Positions 19,414-27,097 of a stretch of DNA of 64,000 nucleotides are shown in pieces. Position 1 is the first letter of the stretch, and the number at the start of each line of letters is the position of its first letter. The stretch is taken from NCBI GenBank assembly GCA_025360005.1, contig JANYDA010000049.1, positions 237,814 to 301,813 of the forward strand, read 5' to 3'. This DNA is from Fibrobacteria bacterium. Lineage in GTDB: Bacteria > Fibrobacterota > Fibrobacteria > UBA11236. A model generated the notes under the pieces. It was not told where the DNA came from. It ran no database searches and worked only from the letters and a program-made list of their open reading frames with translations. Position numbers and translations under genes: made by a program.

Positions 19414-19858
19414 CCGCTCCGTTTCATCCCCATCGCGGGCCGGATTCGGATGGTATTCCGCGCCGGCCTTTGGCCCCGCCTAATATATAGCCCTGGAGCG
19501 GAACCGGCACCGGAGGCCCGGGCACGCGAAAGCCCGCATCCGCGTCCGCGTGGATACCCCGCTTTTCCACTCCGATCGGCTTATGGTTTCGCCGGATGCG
19601 GGCCATGGGACCTCGGGAAAACCCGGAAAGGCTCTCCCCCCGGCACCGGATACCCCCTGGGTAACCTTGCCGCTACCTGAGGCGCTCCCCAAAAGCGAAA
19701 ACACATCAAGAAGCGGGAACGGGCGCCCTCTTGAATCCCTCAACCCCGCTCCCGGAAAATAAGCCCATTTATCCGTTTACACAGGTAAACGGAAATTCCC
19801 GGGAGCCAAGGTGGAAAAGTGGGAATTTGCATACATTGAAAAAAAACATAGCGGGTAC
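19414..19858. other. divergent control region without a gene
   Basis: 445 bases between the divergent acetylesterase and TIGR02147 genes. No convincing reading frame is present. It contains one long perfect palindrome (19772-19793, listed separately) and, near 19757-19770, a short A/T-rich stretch that could belong to a promoter. Promoters for both transcription units must lie here, but I cannot place the -35/-10 boxes with confidence. Confidence 0.5.
19772..19793. promoter_or_regulatory. candidate operator palindrome
   Basis: A perfect inverted repeat with 9-base arms (TCCGTTTAC and GTAAACGGA) separated by ACAG. It lies 66 bases before the likely ATG of the TIGR02147 gene and about 360 bases before the divergent carbohydrate operon. 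The size and symmetry fit a dimeric DNA-binding protein. A stem-loop in the TIGR02147 leader RNA is the alternative. Confidence 0.45.
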
Positions 19859-20695
19859 ATGCTTTCCATCTACGAGTATTCGGATTACCGGATTTTCATC
19901 AAGGACTATTATGAGGAACGGAAGTCGGCCAATCCTGCTTTCTCCTATCGCTACCTGGCGCAGAAGGCCGGCATCAATTCCGCCCCATTCTTCAAATTCC
20001 TAATCGAAGGCAAGCGCAGCCTTACCAAGGAGACCATTTCCAAAGTGGTCGCCGCCTTGAAGCTGGACATCAAGGAATCCGAATATTTCGAGAACCTGGT
20101 CTTCTTCAACCAAGCCAAGGGGGTCAAAGAGAAGAACCGCTTCTTCGACAAGCTGATCGGATTGCAGAAAGCGCGCAATACTCTGCGCATCGGAATGGAG
20201 AAATACGAGTACTTTTCCGAATGGTTCCATTGCGCCATCCGGGAAATAGCGACCCTGTCCGATTTCGGCGAAGACTTCATGAAGATAGGCAATAGCTTGC
20301 GGCCGCCCATCAGCGCATTGAAAGCGCAGAACTCGGTGGATATGCTGGTAAGGATAGGATTGTTGAAAAAGGAGGGCTCCCACTATGTACAGGCGGAGCC
20401 CCTGATCTCCACGGGCTACGGGGTTGAGAATTACCAGATCATCAAATACCAGATCAAGATGCTGCGCATGGCCGTGGAAGCCTATGATCGCCTGAACGCC
20501 GCGGAACGATCCATGTCCTCCCTCACCTTGAGCGTATCGCGCGAAACCTACAGGGAAATGGTCAAGGAGATGCGAATCTTCCGCGCCCGCCTGATGGAAA
20601 TGGCCGGCATGGATGCGTCCCCGGAAATGGTCTACCATTTCAATATGGGGTTGTTCCCGCTTTCCAAGCGCATTCCCCGTCCGGACGAGGCATGA
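19859..20695 (+). CDS. TIGR02147 family protein, probable regulator
   Basis: The ATG at 19859 gives the family's usual beginning, MLSIYEYSDYRIFIKDYYEE; a GTG at 19811 with GGGAG upstream would add 16 residues. The 278-residue protein continues with FSYRYLAQKAGINSAPFFKFLIEGKRSLTKET, a helix-turn-helix-like segment (~residues 28-60), then the long helical DUF4423-type region (EYFSEWFHCAIREI, LLKKEGSHYVQAEP, SVSRETYREMVKEMRIFRARL). This family is expanded in Fibrobacter and is thought to be regulatory. The stop overlaps the next gene's ATGATG by four bases, the usual pairing with a secreted lipoprotein. Confidence 0.88.
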   Translation: MLSIYEYSDYRIFIKDYYEERKSANPAFSYRYLAQKAGINSAPFFKFLIEGKRSLTKETISKVVAALKLDIKESEYFENLVFFNQAKGVKEKNRFFDKLIGLQKARNTLRIGMEKYEYFSEWFHCAIREIATLSDFGEDFMKIGNSLRPPISALKAQNSVDMLVRIGLLKKEGSHYVQAEPLISTGYGVENYQIIKYQIKMLRMAVEAYDRLNAAERSMSSLTLSVSRETYREMVKEMRIFRARLMEMAGMDASPEMVYHFNMGLFPLSKRIPRPDEA

Positions 20696-22602
20696 TGCGG
20701 AAGACCCTGGCGTTACTCCTATGCGGCAGCCTGCAACTGATAGGTTGTTTCCAATCCTCTCCCACTTTGGCGGGAGGAGCCACGGAAACGGAAACCGGGA
20801 CCGCTCAGGTTTTGGGGGAAGTCAAATGGCCGGACGGCCGGGCGGCGGCCGAAGCGCGCATCCGCATGCGTCCCGCGGATTACCTGCCGGGAAAGATCCG
20901 GGATCCCGCGCTCGGGGGGAAGGCGAAATGGGATACGCTCACCGATTCGGCCGGGCGTTTCCGCATCGACTCCGTGGCTCCCGGGGAATATGCGCTGGAA
21001 GCTTTGTATCCCGAGGGGCGCGGGGCTCTGATCCGCTTCACCATCCCCGCCGGACTGGCGCGGAGGGAATTGGAAGGCCTGATCCTGCAACCCACCGGAT
21101 CCATCACCGGTATGGTGCGTTTTTCGGATAGCAGCCGGGGGCCCGCTTCCGTAGCGGTAATGGGGACCGAGCATGCGGGCGCGGCGGACTCCGGCACGGG
21201 GTATTTCAATCTGGCCGAGATGCCGGCCGGTAGCTTCGCCCTGGAAGCCTCCAGCCCCATCGCCTTCGTGCAACCCAAGGTTGTGGATGGCATCGTGGTC
21301 ACGGGGCGGAACGCCGCGCAGGCGGGCAGCCTGGTGCTGACCAAGGGATTGAAACAAGCCTTCACGGTTTCCCAAGGCAGGGTTATCATCGCGGGCGTGG
21401 ACGGGAGCAATCCGGTTTTCTACGACAACGATTTCTGCACCAACACGCTCGACAATGAATTCGTCTGGGCCTTGGCCAGCCGGGGCGGCATCGACCTCAG
21501 GGGCAACGTGGCCACCCGTATCCGGCGTGATATCTCGGCCATCATGCCGGAGCCCTTCTCGGCTTGGACGGAGGAGGCCAGGGCCTGCCGTCTCTCCGGC
21601 ATGCGGAACATCCCCGAGCCCGTGGCGGGCGCGACCCGGAAACTGGCGCTGCCGCCTTCGGGCAAGTGGCGGGACATCCGCCCCGAAAGCAATCCCGGCA
21701 TCAACCTCCTGATCGCGGAAGCCCGCCAAGCCAGCGCGGCCAAGCCCCTGGTGGTCCTGGCGGGGGGACCGCTCACCACCGTGGCGGACGCCATTCTGAC
21801 CGATCCTTCCATCATCGACAAGATGGTGGTATTCGGCGTCTACAACCAGGGCTCCAATGATCGGGACACCTTGGCGGCCTATCTGGTGGCCAAGCAATGC
21901 CGCTTTATCGAATGGGGGAATTATCCCTGGGGCGGGAATGCTGTGCCGCCCGTGGCGGAAGCCTTTCCCGGCAACCTAGTGGGCTTGCGAATGCGCGCGG
22001 AGCGGGATACGGCCACCGTGGGCGAATTCTACACGGACTTCGGCCCCGCGGCCTTGCTGGCCGACGGCAGGGCCTGGAAGAGCGCGCAGGCGGCGAACGT
22101 CACGGCCGCTCCCATGACCCTGGCCGTGGGCGTGCCCGCGCCCTACGACATCATCAACATCCCCAGGGAAGGGAATGACTGGGCGGTGATGGAAACGGCG
22201 TTGACGCAAGTACTGGCCGACAGCGCGGCGTACCATGCCTGGCCCGTGCCGGGCACGGTACAGGCGCAATCCTTCCGTGCCCTGTCCGGTGCCCGCCTGG
22301 ATTCGATCGCCGGCGAAGGCGGCATCGTCAAGGAGTTGGGAAAAGGGGACAGCCTGGAATATTCCGTGGATGCGGCGGCGGCGGGGGATTATACCCTGAC
22401 GCTGCGCTATGCCTGCGATTCATCCGCGCAGGTGGCCATCGGCGGACCGGGCGGAGAAAGGGTGGGAGTGGCGCTGCCCGCGGATACCGCCTGGAAGGAG
22501 ATCCGCGCCGGCCTGCGTTTGCAAAAGGGCGCCCAGTCCATCCGCATCGGCACCGACCAGGGCTCCTGGAAACTCGGCCTGCTCCGCCTGGATCTCCCTT
22601 AG
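20692..22602 (+). CDS. lipoprotein: CarboxypepD_reg + nucleoside-hydrolase-like + CBM6-like domains
   Basis: 636 residues, coupled to the TIGR02147 gene by ATGA. A lipobox (LQLIGCFQ) predicts lipid anchoring. Residues ~40-215 are two carboxypeptidase-regulatory-like beta-sandwiches (DTLTDSAGRFRIDSVAPGEYAL; GTGYFNLAEMPAGSFALEA). Residues ~225-510 resemble an inosine-uridine hydrolase fold: DNDFCTNTLDNEFVWALA recalls the metal-binding DTDxGxDDAxAL loop, and PLVVLAGGPLTTVADAIL the LALGPLTNIA motif, although metal ligands are altered and hydrolase activity is doubtful. The last ~120 residues are CBM6-like (QAQSFRALSG, LEYSVDAAAAGDYTLTLRY, SWKLGLLRLDL). The TAG stop lies in the target duplication of the MITE-like element that follows. 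Confidence 0.72.
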   Translation: MMRKTLALLLCGSLQLIGCFQSSPTLAGGATETETGTAQVLGEVKWPDGRAAAEARIRMRPADYLPGKIRDPALGGKAKWDTLTDSAGRFRIDSVAPGEYALEALYPEGRGALIRFTIPAGLARRELEGLILQPTGSITGMVRFSDSSRGPASVAVMGTEHAGAADSGTGYFNLAEMPAGSFALEASSPIAFVQPKVVDGIVVTGRNAAQAGSLVLTKGLKQAFTVSQGRVIIAGVDGSNPVFYDNDFCTNTLDNEFVWALASRGGIDLRGNVATRIRRDISAIMPEPFSAWTEEARACRLSGMRNIPEPVAGATRKLALPPSGKWRDIRPESNPGINLLIAEARQASAAKPLVVLAGGPLTTVADAILTDPSIIDKMVVFGVYNQGSNDRDTLAAYLVAKQCRFIEWGNYPWGGNAVPPVAEAFPGNLVGLRMRAERDTATVGEFYTDFGPAALLADGRAWKSAQAANVTAAPMTLAVGVPAPYDIINIPREGNDWAVMETALTQVLADSAAYHAWPVPGTVQAQSFRALSGARLDSIAGEGGIVKELGKGDSLEYSVDAAAAGDYTLTLRYACDSSAQVAIGGPGGERVGVALPADTAWKEIRAGLRLQKGAQSIRIGTDQGSWKLGLLRLDLP

Positions 22603-22712
22603 CAGGGTGTTGAAAAAGTCCCCGCGGGCGTCGGCCGGCTGCGCGAACCGGGGCCTGCGTCGCGGCCCGCTTGCACGGCCTTTGGCCTCGCGGGGACTTT
22701 TTCAACACCCTG
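22603..22712. mobile_element. MITE-like element with perfect 24-bp terminal inverted repeats
   Basis: A 110-base segment bounded by perfect 24-base inverted repeats (22603-22626 and 22689-22712, beginning CAGGGTGTTGAAAAAGTC). It is flanked on both sides by TTAG (22599-22602 and 22713-22716), a four-base duplication matching the YTAR target of IS5-group elements. It has no reading frame of its own, so it would be a non-autonomous element moved in trans. The long hairpin could also end transcription from both converging genes. Confidence 0.72.
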
Positions 22713-23123
22713 TTAGAGCGGTCCCGTTTCCCTCTCCAAATCCTTGAGATGGAGATCCAGCGCCATAACCGACATGCGGATTTCCACGAAGGAAACGGCG
22801 AGGGACAGCAGCATGCAGACGATGCTCACCGCGAACACGGTTTCTCCCGCCGCCTGCTTATCCACGAACAGCAGCAGCATGGAAGTGGTGCACAGGATGA
22901 GCGCCAGTACGCCCAGGGACTGCATGTCGCGGATGAGGCGGATACGCCTGCGCAGACTGCTGATCTCCTGCAAGTAGATGGATTTGGGGGACTCGCTATG
23001 GGTTTTATGCAGCTGCCGGATCACGGCGGCAATCCCCAGATAACGATTGGTATAGGCCAGCATCAGCAGGGAGACCGCGGGGAACAATAGCGACGGGGTG
23101 GAAATGATGATTTGCATCATCAT
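22713..23123 (-). CDS. DUF2721 family membrane protein
   Basis: 136 residues with three hydrophobic segments (residues ~7-30, 72-92 and 97-120) and a basic cytoplasmic loop EISSLRRRIRLIRDMQSLGVLAL between the first and second. This arrangement, with the YLQEISSLRRRIRLI motif, is DUF2721, a family of small inner-membrane proteins of unknown function. Three consecutive ATG codons begin the frame. The TAA stop is read from the TTAG duplication at the edge of the MITE-like element. It is monocistronic and divergent from the next gene. Confidence 0.8.
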   Translation of the reverse strand: MMMQIIISTPSLLFPAVSLLMLAYTNRYLGIAAVIRQLHKTHSESPKSIYLQEISSLRRRIRLIRDMQSLGVLALILCTTSMLLLFVDKQAAGETVFAVSIVCMLLSLAVSFVEIRMSVMALDLHLKDLERETGPL

Positions 23124-23213
23124 GATTTAACAATCCCGGCGCAAATACCGCAAGTCGTCCGCCATCTTCCCCGGTCCCGTAACATTCCCGCGGATTCCGC
23201 GCGTCGAATCCGC

Positions 23214-23873
23214 ATGACCGAACCCGATTACCATGGCAGCCTGCGCTCGGCATTGGAGGCGTTCGCATCGGTATGCCGCGCTTTTACCGGACAAGCCGAA
23301 CGAACTGAACAAGCCGGCCATAGCGGGCCGGCCGTCTCCGGCGGCGCGGGAGCGTCGGCAGTTGCCGCCGATGCCGTTCTCAAAGCTTTGCTCGAAACCA
23401 TCCTTCCCTTCGATCCCCTCCGCTTTCCTCACCACCGGCTGGCGCATTGCCAAACCCTTTTCGCCGCGCGCCTGGCGCCGGCCCACGCTTGGCGGAAAAG
23501 CCTGTCGGCGTTCAATGCCGCGGAAGCCTTCCCGAACCTGACGGATTCCACGCTGGCCCAGGAACGGCGGGCCTTGGAAGCCTATCCGGCCAACACGCCG
23601 GAGTTGGTGCGGAAACAACTGGAGCGGAAGCGCTGCCAGGATGAAAAGCTGTTGGATTTTTTCCTCACGAAGCATGGGCCGACTGTACGCCCCTTCACGG
23701 ACATGGATTTGTCCGCCCGGCGCGACTATTTCTGGCTATGGTCGCAAAGCGGCTTCTCCCTCAAACGCCGCTTTCATAGGGCCTGCAAGGGCGCGATCCT
23801 GGCGGCGGCCTGTGCGGCGCCGGAGTTGCGGGCTTATCCGGATCAGGCCGGAGGGCGGCAGGCGCGGACTTAA
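23214..23873 (+). CDS. hypothetical protein (219 aa)
   Basis: I choose the ATG at 23214; the frame is open further upstream to 23112 but there it overlaps the start of the DUF2721 gene. The product is mostly helical and soluble, alanine-rich at first, with a conserved-looking core (LLETILPFDPLRFPHHRLAHCQTLF, ELVRKQLERKRCQDEKLLDFFL, DLSARRDYFWLWSQSGFSLKRRF). No signal peptide, membrane segment or known motif is apparent. Its stop overlaps the purB stop on the other strand by four bases. Confidence 0.5.
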   Translation: MTEPDYHGSLRSALEAFASVCRAFTGQAERTEQAGHSGPAVSGGAGASAVAADAVLKALLETILPFDPLRFPHHRLAHCQTLFAARLAPAHAWRKSLSAFNAAEAFPNLTDSTLAQERRALEAYPANTPELVRKQLERKRCQDEKLLDFFLTKHGPTVRPFTDMDLSARRDYFWLWSQSGFSLKRRFHRACKGAILAAACAAPELRAYPDQAGGRQART

Positions 23874-25309
23874 ACCCGCAGGTCTTCCTGATCCAGCGTC
23901 TTCCAATCCGCGTGCCTGGCCAATACCGGCTCCACTTCCCAGGTGAGGAATTCTTCCGTGATTTCCGGCGAACGGCCCGTGAACCCGGCCGGGTCCATCA
24001 CTTCGCCCAGCGCTTTCGCGTCCATGCCGAAGACGGGATCCCGGGCGATGCGATCCATCAGATCGTTGTCCAGACCTTCCTGCTTAACGCGCTTGGCGGC
24101 CTCCAGGGAATGCAGGCGGATGGCCTCGTGCAGATCCTGCCGGTTGCCGCCGCGCTTGACGCCGGCCATGAGGATGTTCTCGGTGGCCATGAAGGGCAGC
24201 TCCGCCAGCACGTGGCGCTCGATCATTTTGGGATAAACCACCAGGTTCCCGGCGATGTTCTCCGCCAGGATAAGCATGGCGTCGATGGCGAGGAACGCCT
24301 GCGGGATGGCCAGGCGCTTGTTGGCGGAATCGTCCAGGGTGCGCTCGAACCATTGCGTGGAGGCGGTGAAGGCGGCGCTCGAAACGAGCGCTTGCACAAA
24401 GCGGCCCAGGGATCCGATGCGTTCCGCGCGCATGGGATTGCGCTTGTAGGCCATGGCCGAGGAACCGATCTGATCTGCCTCGAAGGGTTCTTCGATTTCC
24501 TTGAGATGCTGGAGCAGGCGCAGATCCGTGGAGAACTTGCACAACGATTGCGAGACGCTGGAAAGCAGGGACAGCACGCGCGAATCGAGCTTACGCGTAT
24601 AGGTCTGCCCGGAGACGCCCAAGCTGCGGGCGAAGCCGGCCTTCCTGGTGACGCTTTCATCCAAGGCCTTGACCTTGGCGTGATCGCCGTCGAAAAGTTC
24701 CAGGAAGCTGGCCTGGGTGCCGGTGGTGCCTTTGACGCCCAGGAAAGGCAGGCTGGTGTCGACGAAGGCGAGTTCCTCCAGATCGAGGAGCAGATCCTGG
24801 ATCCATAAGGTGGCGCGCTTGCCCACGGTGGTGAGCTGGGCGGGCTGGAAATGCGTGAAGCCCAAGGTGGGCAAATCCTTGTATCGGCGCGCGAAGGCGG
24901 AGAGGGCCGCAACGACGCGCAGCAGCCGGCGGCGCACCAGGTCCATGCCGGCGCGGGCCTGGATGAGATCGGTGTTATCGGTGACATAAGCGGAGGTGGC
25001 GCCCAGGTGGATGATGCCGGCGGCCTGCCTGGCCTGCAGTCCGTAGGCATGCACGTGGGCCATCACGTCGTGGCGGACGGCCTTTTCGCGCTTCTCCGCT
25101 TCCTCGAAATTGATATCCCGTTCATGGGCGCGCAGATCGGCTATTTGCCCGTCGGTGATGGGCAGTCCCAATTCCTTCTCGGCCTCGGCCAGCAGGATCC
25201 ACAATTTGCGCCAAGTCTGGAACTTGAATTGCGGGGAGAAGACGAAACCCATGCGGGCGGACGCGTAACGCTTGATGAGGGGATTTTCGTATTGCTTGGT
25301 ATCGGTCAT
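23870..25309 (-). CDS. purB: adenylosuccinate lyase
   Basis: 479 residues. This fumarase/aspartase-superfamily enzyme carries out two steps of purine synthesis, cleaving SAICAR to AICAR and adenylosuccinate to AMP, each releasing fumarate. Visible motifs: RYASARMGFVFSP at the N-terminus, AHVHAYG and IHLGATSAYVTDN (the first conserved region with the catalytic His), GFTHFQPAQLTTVGKR, and the signature loop GSSAMAYKRNPMRAERI with the catalytic Ser. The sequence resembles the longer animal/archaeal-type PurB. It is transcribed alone, divergent from the GGCT-like gene. Confidence 0.93.
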   Translation of the reverse strand: MTDTKQYENPLIKRYASARMGFVFSPQFKFQTWRKLWILLAEAEKELGLPITDGQIADLRAHERDINFEEAEKREKAVRHDVMAHVHAYGLQARQAAGIIHLGATSAYVTDNTDLIQARAGMDLVRRRLLRVVAALSAFARRYKDLPTLGFTHFQPAQLTTVGKRATLWIQDLLLDLEELAFVDTSLPFLGVKGTTGTQASFLELFDGDHAKVKALDESVTRKAGFARSLGVSGQTYTRKLDSRVLSLLSSVSQSLCKFSTDLRLLQHLKEIEEPFEADQIGSSAMAYKRNPMRAERIGSLGRFVQALVSSAAFTASTQWFERTLDDSANKRLAIPQAFLAIDAMLILAENIAGNLVVYPKMIERHVLAELPFMATENILMAGVKRGGNRQDLHEAIRLHSLEAAKRVKQEGLDNDLMDRIARDPVFGMDAKALGEVMDPAGFTGRSPEITEEFLTWEVEPVLARHADWKTLDQEDLRV

Positions 25310-25360
25310 GGATGCGTTTCCGGTCTGCGGCGTAAGCGCGTGGGTTGGATTTTGGCCCGA

Positions 25361-25410
25361 AAAATAGCTCTTGGGCCGGGTCCTATCAAACCGCGCGATG
25401 TAGCTATTTT
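25361..25410. promoter_or_regulatory. inverted repeat in the purB divergent promoter region
   Basis: Perfect 9-base arms AAAATAGCT (25361-25369) and AGCTATTTT (25402-25410) separated by 32 bases, with GGCC next to each outer side. It sits between purB and the gene at 25417. It may be a pair of half-sites or a stem-loop in the leader of one gene. Confidence 0.3.
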
Positions 25411-25416
25411 GGCCTT

Positions 25417-25896
25417 ATGAGCCCCGATCAAAACGCCGATGCCAGCCTGCTCTTCACTTACGGCACCTTGATGCTCACCACCGGAATCGCAGCGGTAGAC
25501 GAAGCGACCCGGAATGCGGGCGTTTCCCTGGGACGCGCGTTCATCCACGGTCTGCTCTACGATCTGGGCGATTATCCCGGCGCCGTGCCATGGCCCGGGG
25601 AGGCGGCGGATGAGGACGCCCCGAAAATATGGGGGCGTTTGATCCGGCTGGCGGACCCGCGAGCCTTCTTCAAAGTCATCGACGCCTATGAGGGTTTCGA
25701 TACGCTAAAGCCCTCCGAATCCGAATTCATGCGCGCGGAAACCACCGTCTTCTTGGGGGATGCGCATGCGAAGCATGCGGCTCAGGTCTATTATTACAAC
25801 TTGCCGACCCGGGGCCGCGCTACCATCCCTTCCGGCGACTATCTCGCCTTCTGGCATGCGCTGGGACGCCCGGGCCAGGGCAGGAATCGCGCTTAA
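25417..25896 (+). CDS. gamma-glutamylcyclotransferase-like protein
   Basis: 159 residues from the ATG at 25417 (the frame is open from 25345, but the family motif starts near the chosen N-terminus). LFTYGTLM (residues ~12-19) is the substrate-binding BtrG/GGCT signature, GRLIRLADPRAFFKVIDAYEGFD contains the predicted catalytic Glu in the YEGF motif, and VYYYNLP closes the barrel. Members turn gamma-glutamyl compounds into 5-oxoproline and a free amine, or act in side-branch chemistry. The actual substrate cannot be read from the sequence. It is alone on its strand. Confidence 0.82.
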   Translation: MSPDQNADASLLFTYGTLMLTTGIAAVDEATRNAGVSLGRAFIHGLLYDLGDYPGAVPWPGEAADEDAPKIWGRLIRLADPRAFFKVIDAYEGFDTLKPSESEFMRAETTVFLGDAHAKHAAQVYYYNLPTRGRATIPSGDYLAFWHALGRPGQGRNRA

Positions 25897-26056
25897 CGGA
25901 CCCCTTACTTGTGGATTGGGTTTCATCCACACGCACGCTGTTAAGCAAGGCGCTCATCTCGCGGGTGAAGTATTCGTAACGACTCCTCGGCCAGGGGTCC
26001 GATCCCGGAAGGGTAAAAATAGTTACGTTGTGCCTACACTTTCCGGGGAGAAAATC

Positions 26057-27013
26057 ATGGCAAGGGGCGCGGGACGGAAGCTGGCTCTGAGTCGGGCGGC
26101 ATGGGTGGCCGCGGCCTGCGCGGGCAACTTGCTATTCGCCAGCCAGACGGAAGCCGCCAAGAACGCAACGCCCGCGATGGCGATGGCGTCGGCTTCCCGG
26201 TCCGCGGACCCGGGCGCATGCCAGGCGCCGCAGCCGGTTCAGCATACCTTGCAAGCGGGTTTGCATGTGTTGGTCTGCTCCCCGCTGACGTTTACGGAGT
26301 ATCCGCCTACTTCCGGAAAGCATTATCCCGTCTGGGCGGACTACAAGACCTATGCCTCCGTGCTGGAACCGGGTTTTTACGTGCATGACATGGAGCACGG
26401 CGCGGTGGTTTTCCTGATCAATTGCAATACCGCCGGGGATTGCCGGGGGGATATCGCCCGTCTTCAGGGCGTCGCCGACGCGTATCCGCAGGATCCGCTT
26501 TGCGATGCGAAAACCAGGCATCGCATCGTCATCGCGGAAGACACTTCCATGGCCATGCGCTTCGCGGCGCTATCCTGGGGCTGGTCGCTGCAATCGGAAT
26601 GCCTGGACACGCTGGCCTTTAAGAATTTCCTGGCGGCACATTACGGCCAAGGTACGGAGGACTTTTGCGATCCCAGTCCCGACTTCGTAAACCACGTTTC
26701 CTGTCCGGCCGGAATAGTCCCTCCCATGCCGGAGAACCAAAGCCTGCGCACGGAGCGAAAGCGCGCGCCCATCCTACTGTGGCAAGGCAGCCTCGCGGAA
26801 ACGGTATCCCTATGGCTGGACGTGGTTTCCGTGAACGGTTCCCTGCTGGCGCATTATGATCTGGGCCGGACCGGGCCGGGTCCAGCCCGGGCTGCTTTCG
26901 ATTCCGAAGCATTTCATCGCGGCCATCCCGCGGCGGGTCCGGTGGTTTGCCGCGTGCTCATGAGAGGCGTTTACGGGCAAGGCCTGCAAGCGGAAACCCT
27001 CATATTTCCCTAA
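26057..27013 (+). CDS. secreted DUF3105 family protein
   Basis: The ATG at 26057 is preceded by GGGGAG; the frame runs open upstream but overlaps the previous gene. The 318-residue product has a basic N-terminus and a signal peptide (cut near EAAKN). The DUF3105 region (residues ~60-215) is recognisable from PPTSGKHYPVWADYKTY and VHDMEHGAVVFLINC, with conserved His, Glu and several Cys likely to form disulfides outside the cell. The C-terminal ~100 residues are a separate beta-rich part without a recognised motif. Function is unknown. The pectate lyase gene follows 85 bases downstream on the same strand. Confidence 0.78.
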   Translation: MARGAGRKLALSRAAWVAAACAGNLLFASQTEAAKNATPAMAMASASRSADPGACQAPQPVQHTLQAGLHVLVCSPLTFTEYPPTSGKHYPVWADYKTYASVLEPGFYVHDMEHGAVVFLINCNTAGDCRGDIARLQGVADAYPQDPLCDAKTRHRIVIAEDTSMAMRFAALSWGWSLQSECLDTLAFKNFLAAHYGQGTEDFCDPSPDFVNHVSCPAGIVPPMPENQSLRTERKRAPILLWQGSLAETVSLWLDVVSVNGSLLAHYDLGRTGPGPARAAFDSEAFHRGHPAAGPVVCRVLMRGVYGQGLQAETLIFP

Positions 27014-27097
27014 CTTGACGCGGATGTTGTCTACTAGACAAGCCGCCGGCAAGACAAACCCCCTGCGCGGTTCTTCCCGCCAGCATACTTTGCGCTT

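Noticed and set aside
22603..22712. Simple intrinsic terminator only
   Set aside because: The TTAG duplication and the perfect 24-base ends over 110 bases are better explained by a mobile element, though it may also terminate transcription.
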